Source: Powellomyces hirtus
Taxonomy: Eukaryota > Chytridiomycota > Chytridiomycetes > Spizellomycetales > Powellomycetaceae
Direction of reading: 5' to 3'
NCBI GenBank assembly: GCA_025526995.1
Contig: JAHLKG010000049.1
Span: forward strand, 1-24,905
DNA: 24,905 nucleotides
Notes under the pieces: model-generated
The model's database searches: none
What the model saw: the letters and a program-made list of their open reading frames with translations, nothing else
Told to the model about the DNA's origin: nothing
Made by a program: the position numbers and the translations under genes
Part shown: piece by piece, positions 1 to 8,899 of the stretch
Numbering within the stretch: position 1 is the first letter of the stretch
How the letters are laid out: the number at the start of each line of letters is the position of its first letter

Positions 1-1
1 C

Positions 2-424
2 GGTGCGGCGTCAGCTCCCATCGGTCAAACAAAGACTGAGACCCTCAATAAAGCCATAGCAGCGTTAGCCGAAGCCGGATACACGGGCCTGTCCCCCCGC
101 GATCTGACGCGATTGCGCGCCGAGTCGCCCGAAGACGACGAAGTTCTCCACGTCATGGCCGCCTCGCACGCCTACTTTCGCGTCGCATGTCGGCGGTTCA
201 GCGACAACATCCCCATGAACGTTGACTTTCATTTCCTGTCGCGGTTCGCCGAGATGCTGGAAAAGGAGCTGGTGGCGCGTCTGGGCATTTTGGAAAAGGA
301 CAATGCGGCCGTGGACCATATGTTGCAGGAAAACAGGTTCGTCGCGGAACGCAGACGCGCGCTCGAGGAACAGCGGAAGCGGCTTGAAGGCGTGTGGCGC
401 AGTTTACATGAGTTTGGCTTTTGA
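2..424 (+). CDS. Dynamin-superfamily GTPase, C-terminal GED (3' partial gene)
   Basis: The frame is open from the window edge (base 2) to a TGA at 422-424 and encodes the last 140 residues of a larger protein. The sequence matches the GTPase effector domain of dynamin-like proteins: a helix with HVMAASHAYFRVACRRFSDN, then IPMNVDFHFLSRFAEML, then a charged coiled C-terminal helix (AERRRALEEQRKRLEGVW). The spacing is most like the Mx/large fungal dynamin branch rather than Vps1/Dnm1, because the usual VPKAI segment reads IPMNV. GED helices form part of the stalk and bundle that drive self-assembly and membrane remodelling. The GTPase domain lies outside the window, so the subfamily and cellular site cannot be settled. 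No intron is needed in the visible part. Confidence 0.7.
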   Translation, partial: GAASAPIGQTKTETLNKAIAALAEAGYTGLSPRDLTRLRAESPEDDEVLHVMAASHAYFRVACRRFSDNIPMNVDFHFLSRFAEMLEKELVARLGILEKDNAAVDHMLQENRFVAERRRALEEQRKRLEGVWRSLHEFGF

Positions 425-1208
425 ACATATCGGAAGCGAAAGGATCTGGGCATCACAAGAAGTACGGCGATTTGGCAAGGACTGATACAAAGTGGGGTAG
501 TGAGCAGGTCCGCGCGCGCGCGCGCGGTTAGTCCAGATCCGTAGAAAACCCTGGAATTGATCCCGAATCAGATCCTTCAGTAGTAGGTGAAGGAATGTAG
601 TATACCAATTTTAATTCCAATGTTTGTGCAAGCTGGCATGTGACATCTGCCACACGATGTTTGGGCATATGCGCCTTTGTTGCACGGTTGCTCCCCGCGA
701 GCCCAACCAACCCCCAGATGGATCCGCAACTTGGCTGCTGCCCTGACTTGAGATGATGACGGATGCGCGGCTCAAGTCCTGGGAAAGGCAGAGCAGTCCA
801 CTGTGGTCCAAGATTGAATCATTGGATTTGCTGGGCGGAGGGAGGCGCGATGACCCCTCCACCCCTCACCGGTGTGTCAAGATTCTGGTTTTGGCCACAA
901 GAAGCTTTTGGCGTGCTGCTGCAATTTGAAAAGTTACTCTCCCGAGTCTTCCTGAATATAAAGTGACAAACTAATTGTAATTTGAAAAAATATTTGACTT
1001 GTCATGGCTCAATTTGAGTAAATTATGTATGTGATTTTTTTCAGTGAGTACACATTTTAGCAGCAAACCAGTTCTAAAAATTGTAGTTTGGATGCTATAA
1101 AAACTTTGATTTGCAAAATTCCCACAGAAATGTGATTACATACAACTTATCTTTTTGTTCAGTTGTTGCAAAATGTTTTTAACGATCTAGCTGAATTTTT
1201 TTCAACGT
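425..1208. other. Intergenic between dynamin-like gene and METTL16; no gene seen
   Basis: No convincing coding sequence is seen here. It contains an uninterrupted (CG)8 dinucleotide run at 511-526 and a distinctly AT-rich block at about 950-1210. It should hold the two converging 3' UTRs. The short ORFs here have no recognisable protein features. Confidence 0.5.
511..526. repeat. (CG)8 dinucleotide repeat
   Basis: Sixteen bases of perfect alternating CG lie 87 bases after the stop of the dynamin-like gene. Alternating CG is a classic sequence able to form left-handed DNA; any role here is unknown. Confidence 0.9.
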
Positions 1209-1274
1209 TCATTTGACGATATCCCCAAATTGTAAGATTCTCTGTTTGCAAGATCTCCTATTTACAATGGGGCG

Positions 1275-1358
<84 letters not shown>

Positions 1359-3386
1359 GGGGGGGGGGGTGGGGGGTGGGAGGGGATGGGGGGTTTGGTG
1401 GGGGGGTGGGGTGGGGGGGGTTTTGTTTTTTTTTTTTTTTTTTTTGTTTGTTTTTTTTTTGTTTTTTTTGCTTTTTGGTTTTTTTTCTTTTTTTTTTTTT
1501 TTTTGTGTTTTTTTTTTGGTTTTTTTGGGTGCTTTTCCCTGCTCTTCCTTTGTTGGTGTGTTGTTTATCCGCCTCTCACCCCTCCTTTTCATTCTCTCTC
1601 TCTCTTTTCGTTTCTCCTTTTTTTCTTCCTTCTTGCTTCTTCTCCTCCCCCTCTTTGCGGTTCCGTCATCATCCTTGGCATGGGACGTTTCGCACGGCGG
1701 TCGAGTGAATCCTGTGCTACCTGCGCCGCTTGCTGTCTCGTCGTCGTTTGCTCGCGCTGGGAAGATGTCGCGGGTTGCGCTGCGTCTGTGGGGGTCGGAG
1801 CCAGCTGCTGGGTCTTGTGCGTTTCGGTGACTGGCACCCATGGTGTCGACGATTTGGTTCTCGTTCAAACCCGTTTCCTTTTTCCGCTTTTGCTTCTTCC
1901 GTTGCTTGGTGCTCGGCGGCGGCGGCGGTGGATCTTGCGAATCTGAAATCTTTGATGCCGTCTCTGGATGTTTCACTTCTGCTTCCGGGGCCTTTGACAA
2001 GGGCGAGGCAATATGATTTGGATCGTCGGAATGTGGGTTTCGCACAACAGATGCGTCCCCGGAATCCCCACCCGTTATTCCAAACCTGCCCTCTCCAACC
2101 GCATCGTCATCACGGCTCGCCAAATGCACAAACGTCCACGCAACGACCCACCGGACCGTTTTCGCCTGCCGCAAGGTCCTGACGACCCACCTCACGCCGT
2201 CCAACTCCCGCAGCGCGTTCTCAATCACCGCAATATCATCTTTCCGCCCCACCAACGACGTGTACCAGCCCACCCGGTCGCGCATGTGCGGTTGGCTGGA
2301 CTCGGCGAGCATGTGCAAGATAAACGCGGCTTCCCCGCCCGCGGTGATCATCTCGGCCGCCGAGCCCGTGCAGATGGCCCGTGGGGCCGCTGCTTTGGTG
2401 GACCGCGCGAGAGCCATTTGGGAGGCGCTTTCGTAGAACGGAGGGTTGCACATTGAAAAGCCGTATCTTCATTCATGTGGATTAGTACGGCGGCCTTCAT
2501 CATGGAGAAATCACCTTCCGCTCTCTTCGGTTGATTGACACATACCGTTCTTTACTGAAATCATCAAGAAGCTGGTGCGGAAACAACGCCTCGGTTTCAT
2601 TCATGACCACCTTGACGCGGTCGTGCATTTTGTTTAGGGCAATATTGGCCGTTGCATACGAGATGCTGCGAGGATCTATATCTACTCAAACACGCTCCAT
2701 GTTTCAATACCGGGGAGCGATTACAATTACACCCCTACTGGCAGAAAGACGTACCCAGCGCGAGCATCTTCCAAGTCTCATTCTTCCTGCATGCGAGAAG
2801 CGGGTATATACATGATGCGCCTGTTCCACTATTTGTGAGTCAAGAAGCGGTCTTCCGCAAACGAACCAGCCGAGGCGGGCGGGACCGTGTGTTTTTTAAT
2901 TTTCGTTTTCAACTCACATGTCGATCCCATGGATAGGTGATGCAGATCCCGCCGGGCCCGTTTCTTCCAATAAATCTTCAATCGTCAGCACATAGTCGAG
3001 CCGATTCGGGACCTACGGTATCTCACAGAAACCAGCCTATCAGCGTTTCAAATGCGCAAGGGCAAGCGCGCTTCCGCGAACGCTCCATACCGGTGGACAT
3101 AAACTGTCAAGCGGGATCTCCAACCGCAGGCCAAACCCCACCCACAACAATGCACAGGTCAGTTCTCGTAATGCTTTGGGGTCTCTAAAGTCTATTCCAG
3201 GCCATCCAGCTCGGTTGGTGCGTACGCTGCGCGAGGGGGGAAGAGAGTGCTGGGTTAGTTTCTATTTTGAAAGGAGGCAATGGCATAGAGGTTGGAGACT
3301 GCAACGTACTGTGGCCGAAGATGCTCATATTGTGCTGCTAGCTGGACAAAGTCGGGTCTGTCGCTATATGGATTGCGCTCGTGCAT
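1209..3386 (-). CDS. METTL16: METTL16-type U6 snRNA/mRNA m6A methyltransferase, six exons
   Basis: The product is an S-adenosylmethionine-dependent RNA N6-adenine methyltransferase of the METTL16/RlmF family. In other eukaryotes it modifies U6 snRNA and, in animals, SAM synthetase mRNA. My exons are 3386-3310, 3226-3091, 3012-2918, 2828-2755, 2681-2546 and 2466-1209; the phases join perfectly (nominally 591 aa). The start ATG gives MHERNPYSDRPDF, matching the human N-terminus MHARNRYKDKPPDF. The SAM-binding motif GIDIGTGASCIYPLL is near residues 101-115. The catalytic motif NPPF is at residues 180-183, almost the same numbering as in human METTL16, and TVRWVVAWTF follows later. The vertebrate C-terminal VCR domain is not recognisable. 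Beyond the methyltransferase domain the protein is charged, then lysine-rich, then poly-proline, where the frame crosses the homopolymer tracts at 1278-1540. The true C-terminus is therefore doubtful, while the N-terminal 300 residues are secure. The start lies 338 bp from the end of the same-strand PEX26 gene. Confidence 0.88.
1278..1357. repeat. 80-nt uninterrupted G homopolymer
   Basis: Exactly 80 consecutive G are seen, followed by a further G-rich stretch with few T up to about 1420. On the minus strand it lies inside the nominal 3' end of the METTL16 frame and is read as poly-proline. This may be a sequencing or assembly artefact, or a real unstable G-rich tract able to form quadruplexes. 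Confidence 0.9.
1421..1640. repeat. T-rich then C/T-rich low-complexity tract
   Basis: Long T runs interrupted by single G or C up to about 1540 grade into a pyrimidine-rich stretch up to about 1660. Read on the minus strand this gives lysine-, then lysine/arginine-rich peptide in the METTL16 frame. The step from pure G to nearly pure T is unlike anything else in the window. Confidence 0.85.
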
Positions 3387-3724
3387 TGTAAGCTGACCGG
3401 AAAGTTTGAAATGAAATGCTTGAATTTGCGAAGGTGGAGAGCTATTGGTGGCGCAGCTGTTAATTGGACTCCTTATGCGGCAAATGAACAGTCAAGTCAC
3501 CTATGATTGACGGACAGGCGCAAACCAGCGAATTCCAAGTACTGCCATTCATTACACGTCTCGCGCACATGCACGTCCAAAGTCAACAACGCAGTAATAT
3601 ATGAGACCCAAAAAAAAAAAAGAAAAAAAGAAACAAGTCTAAAAGAATAGAAACTATATACATCCTTCTGGCCCATTGCCTCGGGGATGCCAAAGCGTGG
3701 CAGGGCTTCTAGAACGCGCTGCAT

Positions 3725-4911
3725 CTACAATGTCTGCATATTAAAGCCCATTTTCACTGTGGTATATATCTTGTCGCGAAGGACCGCAGCCGCTCGTCCG
3801 ACCGGCGTATTCTTCAGTTGCTGGGTGAGGCGCGATATCACAAATGCGAGGAGGAGCAAGACAATGGCAGGGGAAATGCGTCTAGCGAGGGTTGTGAAGC
3901 GGTGGATGCTGAGGTCGCGTTTGGTGATGGTTGGTTTGGCGATTGGCCTTTGTGTGATGTTGCTGGGGGCTGGTGACCTAGCGGTTGGTGGAGCGGTGGT
4001 GGATGGACTAGCAGAAACTTCGTTTGCGATTGGTGATGGTGATGTTGGAACAATGACCGACGGCTGCGTTACTGGCGGCTGCGTCTGCACGGATTCGACA
4101 GGTTTCGGCACTGAAGCACCGTGTCCAGCTGGCACTGAGCTGTCGTTACCGGTTTGCCCGTCCGTTCGTTTTATCTTCTGAACCTCCAATTTCTCAAACA
4201 GCTTCTACTCATCGCAGGTTAGCCTTCCACATCAGAAACGATGTTCGTCGACCTTCTTTTCTCTCCCACTTCCACTCTTTTTCTCACCTGTTTTACCTCC
4301 GTACTCAGCACCTCATTCCACTCCAAAAAGTCTTGCGCGCTTTCCCACTCCTCCAAGCTCGGCAACACATGGAGACAATACAGTTCAATGACTCGTTCAT
4401 AATGCCCCCGCAATTCCGCCTCTTGCGTGTTTAGCAGGGTATCATAGTAATCATCGCCCCGTGAAGCAAGCCAGTGTTCAATGACGGTCTTTGACTCGGC
4501 GGGAAGTTTACAGGCTTGGAGGAGTAATATGCTGTAGAGGGCGGAGAATCAGCACCTAGCACAAACACCAAAAACACACGAGCTGTTTCAACTGGTGTTG
4601 AGAGTGGAAGCCTACCCAGCACACAACACTTCCGCCGGTAAGTTCTCCACCACCCCACCATACAGCATCACGACATGATCCCAGTCCTCCCGACGGTCCG
4701 CGGTCGTTTCCCGCAGAGCAGCTACCCTCAGATACAAAATCACCAGCAAGTTCCGCCTTGCTTCTACAATGGTCGGATCATCGCTTATAGCAGTGAGCTG
4801 TTTGCGAGACAGCTTGTAGGCGTCGCCGAAACGCTGCTGGATGTAGAGGCGGGAGAGTCGCCGAATGGTGTGATCTAGCAGATTTTGTTGGGATGGTGTT
4901 TCCCCGTTCAT
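3725..4911 (-). CDS. PEX26: PEX26-like tail-anchored peroxisome biogenesis protein, three exons
   Basis: Exons 4911-4616, 4531-4288 and 4204-3725 join in phase to give 339 aa, close to human PEX26 (305 aa). PEX26 (Pex15 in yeast) is the peroxisomal membrane anchor for the Pex1-Pex6 AAA ATPases that recycle the import receptor Pex5. Residues about 20-175 are helical and follow human PEX26 in order: RFGDAYKLSRKQL, then WDHVVMLYGGVVENLPAEVL, then ILLLQACKLPAESKTVIEHW, then HYERVIELYCLHVLPSL. A Pro/Ser/Thr-rich linker (about 195-275) leads to one hydrophobic segment (SPAIVLLLLAFVISRL, residues about 291-306) and a short basic tail. This is the topology of a tail-anchored protein. The acceptor before exon 3 (tag, then AAG CTG TTT) removes a frame break and keeps the helix going. 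The call rests on remembered family similarity and topology. An unrelated tail-anchored TPR-like protein is the main alternative. Confidence 0.68.
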
Positions 4912-5252
4912 GGTATTTAGCCCGGCCGGTGTGAATATTCTGCAGGGTCTCCTCTCTTCTCTCCAGTTTCTGATGTGAAGTCTGCTGTCTTTCCTTCCTT
5001 TGTGGAATCTGTGCTTTGCAGGGAAGGCGGAAAGCTGTCGGAAAGTGGTGTTACTCTTGAGGATTCTGGTGCACTGTTGGTCCTGTTGGTATTGACTTCA
5101 TGTCGTCAGCAATGCACGTGTCAAAATGACAGTGTTCGCAGCAAAGCTACGATTTCGATGCCGTCAAAGCATACATCGCTACCTCTCTCTCTCGGCGGAA
5201 AAGACCCGTAATCTTGAGGCTAGGAAAGCTGCGCTCCCGCAGTAGTTGCGTC
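4912..5252. promoter_or_regulatory. Shared divergent promoter region of PEX26 and METTL4
   Basis: This 341-base gap separates two divergent ATG codons, so it must hold both 5' UTRs and promoters. It includes a CT-rich block (4944-4970). I see no certain TATA box and no convincing additional exon. An ORF across 4975-5211 has no recognisable features. Confidence 0.5.
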
Positions 5253-7073
5253 ATGGTATCCCAAGTTCAATTTGCTTCCGAGTACGGGTGGGTTTTACAT
5301 CCCCATAAAGCGACAATAGGCGAAGGATGGCATTGGCCAGCATCGACATACATGGTGTCCGAACCCTATTTCGGAGCGTCCCGAAAGTCCCAGCAGTCAA
5401 CTGTTCAGCCAGCCGCCGGAACCCTGCCGCTTGACCAAGCGCCAGATGCGACACCACACACAAATGCTCACAAGCGCAAACGAACCCGCAAAAAAGCAGT
5501 GCAGCCAAGCACTGCGGTTGATATTGCTGCTGTAGAATCTTACAGCCAAATCCGAGAATGGCTGTTTCTGGCGTATGAGAGTCTGGTTTCGGCACCGGGC
5601 GGGTTTCCCCTGGACGTGGATGGCCGCGTCAGTACAGAGAGTGGACAGGCTGCTGCCCCCGCGCAAGATACTGTGGAAGAGCTTGATTTCATAAAGTTCA
5701 GGGAATTGGCGGATATATCCGGGTCAGCGAAGTATTCCCTTCCCGATGACGAGGAGGCGGACGCAGATTCCAACCAATATCCCATTCTGACTGTTGATGG
5801 TGGGCAGTCTCCCGTGCCGCAACTCTTTGCACTAGTTGAATTTGGCGTTTATTCCCTGTTTTGCATTTTACACCTTCCCCCCTCAGATCTCTCAGAGGAT
5901 GTTAGCGACATTTTCAACACTGTAGTCTCGAATCCGTCCACCGGATGCAAGACCATGTCCTTGTTCGGTCATTCGTATATAATACCCGCCCAATCATCAT
6001 TCATCATGTCAGATCTGGCGAAAGCGCCACGGTTGCTGAACACACGTATGAATGAAATTGGATGCACTGAAATTTCTTGCAATAGTTTCCCTTCATTTAC
6101 TTTTGTCGCACTTTTCTTGTCTCTTTTGATGACTTCTTCTTCTTCTGCAGTTGACCCGTTTGATCTCATCGTGATGGACCCACGTATGTAGTTCTTTGTT
6201 TCGGTCTCATCGGGCCTCATCGGACGCTACTACTAGATCCTGACCCCAATTGCGTCTCGGAAATAGCATGGCCCAACAAAAGCGTACGAAGGTAACCATC
6301 TGATGAAGACGTGAGGGGGCTGCCGTCTTCACGCAATTGAACATCACGTAAAATCCATCAGAGCAGGCCAGTACGGTGACATTGACGTCTACGACCTCTT
6401 CCAAATACCGTTGAAGAACCTGCTGGCGTCCGGTGGCTACGTCGCGGTATGGGTGACCAACAAACTCAAATTCCACAAGTTTGTGCGGGAAAAGCTGTTC
6501 CCGTCGTGGGGTGTTCAGTGGGTCAGCGAATGGTATTGGATCAAGGTAACGACGAAAGGGCAATGGGTCATTGATCCTGACAGGTACAGTTCATTCTGAT
6601 TTCGAGCAATGTTTGTAACTTCTCGATTTCTATTGACGTCTACGATTGTAAATGTTGTCTGGTAGCGTGCATCGGAAGCCTTATGAAGTGGTAAGACATC
6701 TCACAAATGTGCTGTGCGGTGTGGTACGAGACGAAATGCTCACATTGATGCTCCTTCCGCCAGCTGATAATAGGGAGATCACCAAGCTCGCTGGATGAAC
6801 ACCCGATACCGGAGAAACGGGCCATCTGCACTGTGCCAAGCAAGCAGCATTCGCGAAAACCTTTTCTTGACGGTAAGTATTGACGCCCATGCCCGCAAAG
6901 CTCTCACGCACGCTGAGGTATTGACGCACGCTTGCATAGACGTCCTTGCTCCGTATCTGCCGTCCAACCCGCGGAAGCTTGAACTGTTTGCCCGCAACCT
7001 GCTTCCGAAATGGACATCGTGGGGAAATCAGGTGCTCAAGTTCAATGATGTGCAGTACTTGAGTCAGAAGTAA
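5253..7073 (+). CDS. METTL4: METTL4-type MT-A70 N6-adenine methyltransferase, seven exons
   Basis: Exons 5253-6045, 6151-6183, 6267-6291, 6362-6583, 6666-6690, 6764-6872 and 6940-7073 join in phase (446 aa; human METTL4 is 472 aa). The family methylates N6 of adenine in U2 snRNA (m6Am) and has been linked to DNA 6mA. The N-terminus GWVLHPHKATIG resembles human METTL4. Later come KRKRTRKKAV, then LFGHSYIIPAQSSFIMSDL, then the catalytic block DPFDLIVMDPPWPNKSVRR with DPPW at residues 274-277. After that follow VAVWVTNKLKFHKFVREKL, HRKPYEVLIIGR, KRAICTVPSKQHSRKP and LELFARNLLPKWTSWGNQV, all in family order. Three exons are very short (33, 25 and 25 nt). The chosen ATG is the first in the open frame; the frame is open further upstream only with non-ATG codons. 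An additional in-frame intron ending at the cccccctcag near 5886 is possible but has no good donor. The gene ends 98 bp from the convergent AlkB gene. Confidence 0.9.
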
Positions 7074-7171
7074 GCGAGTTGGGAGCAACGTGAACCGTGT
7101 ACATGATCGGTGCGCTCGTTTCGAGCTTAGAGCAGCAGTGTTCGTTGAACACGATTTTGCGCGAGCCCTCT

Positions 7172-8013
7172 TCACGTTTTGGTCCGGAACGTCAGAGACA
7201 CTCGTCGCCCGCGCTCAATCGTATGCCCATTGTGCATCTCAACCTCCTCTTTGCTGATTCCGTGCTTGTACTTGTATCGGGCATCATCTCTGAGCACGAG
7301 CAACGACCGTGGTTCTATTAAAAAAAAAAGTGTATCAGACATGTGGCGCGTAATTACGATCTGTAGCGGATTGGTAAGAATCAATCATACGTAATATAAC
7401 GTGGGTAGCATCTCCGGTATCTACTTTTGTGAACGTCATTATGCACGGTGAGCATAGGGACAGAGACGTGACCGTTGGACCAAACGACGGGGCATCAACA
7501 TGCGGCATGATCCTAATGCAAAACAGAGCACATGTGAGCCAAAACCACCTCTGTTCCGTCACAGGACCTTCATGTGAACATAGTCCATACCCCTGTCCTC
7601 TATCGTACTCATTCACCAGCAACAAGTCCGGCGGGGCCTCTGGGAAAATCCCACAGCTCTGCATCCGCTGCACAACTCCATCCAGAAAAGGCGGGAGAGG
7701 GCCCAAGTCCTTCTCGATGGTACGTGTGCGGAATGAGAATTGGTATCCAAACTGTTGCGTTCGCCGTCGCAGTTCCGGGTTCGGCTCAATGCCGCGGCCG
7801 CCCCATGGTAGGCTGTCGAGCTGTGCTAGAAGCTGTGAAGCTTCCTGGGAAAGGCGAGAATAAATATTACGGAGTTTAACGCAGGAATGCGGTGAATGTC
7901 GATACACATACCTCCTCGGAAATGAATTCTTCGAGGAGTAGGAGTCCCGAGACTTTTTTCCATTCTTCTGTCCCAGCTCCTGTAGCCACAGCTTCGTTTC
8001 CGCCCACCGCCAT
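7172..8013 (-). CDS. ALKBH8: ALKBH8-like AlkB Fe(II)/2-oxoglutarate dioxygenase, four exons
   Basis: Exons 8013-7912, 7844-7591, 7512-7391 and 7314-7172 join in phase (206 aa). AlkB-family enzymes oxidise alkylated or modified nucleobases in tRNA, mRNA or DNA. The iron site is H123 and D125 (GQGIMPHVDAPSFG) plus H177 (YKYKHGISKEE). R197 and R203 in GRRVSLTFR fit the 2-oxoglutarate-binding Rx5R pair. The substrate-lid region RRTQQFGYQFSF and the strands SLSLCSPCIMTF and LQPRSLLVL are closest to the AlkB domain of ALKBH8. The RRM and the C-terminal tRNA methyltransferase domain of animal ALKBH8 are absent, so it is a stand-alone oxygenase; ALKBH4/6/7-like function cannot be excluded. The start is uncertain: 8013 is the first in-frame ATG, but the frame is open back to a stop near 8211, so an upstream exon could exist. 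Confidence 0.82.
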
Positions 8014-8899
8014 TTGCCTTCGTCGGGCCCTTCGTGTGTTGCGATGCACAAATGCTTGACTGTGGTCTCTCGCTTTTTCCTGAAGTGGCTGTGCGTTGAA
8101 GATTTGGCGGGGGATGTGGCTTTGCAAATGTGGCGCAATGCGCAAGCGCGCTTGTGGCCGCCCGGCGAATGAGAGAGCGGTATGAGTGGGCGCCTTCCAG
8201 TAGATTGTCTAGGCCGTTGAATTAGATTGAGTCAGTAGGAGAATGATGGCTTGTGCGTAAAACACAATGGCGAGTACACTCATAGTTCTTCGCGGCTGTT
8301 TGCATTTGGACGCGGGCTATTTTACACTTGAGGAGGTTTTAGGGTCGGTTCCGTGTAGTTCTTGATGTGGGCGCTGACGGGCCCGGGGAAGCTCATAAAA
8401 GCGCAGACGTAGACGGGCGGAGTCGGGGAGATGAGGAAGCGTCATGCATGGCTTCACTCTGTTTTGTCCCTGCGTCCTCATTTGATCTCTGGCGAGCATG
8501 GAAACCATGATTGGCGGCAAAAGCAATGCCAGCATATTCATGGCGAACAAGATAGCGCCATGCGCGTCCAATCTATCTTGCACATGTTTGGACGTCGTGA
8601 TTGTCAAGTGTTGCATCCACGACTGTATGTACAGGACCACACATCGCCAGTGTGCGCGATTATCGTAGTAGTGTCCAGGTGCGCTTCAGCCATAATGGGA
8701 AAGTCCCGACATCCAGCAAGAGAAAGAACAGAAAAGGAAGCGTCGGCCTGTGTCTTGCACATCACCTGGTAGATAGAGCGTACACCTCTTATAGAGAAAT
8801 ATGGCGACGGAATGTCATATCACAACAAAATGAAAATGTCTAATGCGTGTCAGTTCACAGCTTAGAAGATCTTTTAACTGTACCAATCCTTGCTGACAA
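8014..8899. other. Upstream region of the AlkB gene; no certain gene
   Basis: This region should include the AlkB promoter and 5' UTR. On the minus strand a frame is open from a stop near 8688 to a TAG at 8317. It encodes one hydrophobic segment (AILFAMNMLALLLPPIMVSML) and then a basic tail, but it has no ATG near its beginning and no family resemblance, so I do not call it a gene. Confidence 0.4.

Noticed and set aside
1213..1946. Plus-strand ORFs rich in Gly, Phe and Leu across the homopolymer region
   Set aside because: They are translations of G and T runs and the antisense of the METTL16 frame.
8317..8640. Minus-strand ORF with a hydrophobic segment
   Set aside because: It has no ATG near its beginning, no recognisable family and no splice-linked partner exon. 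It could be chance coding in AlkB upstream DNA.
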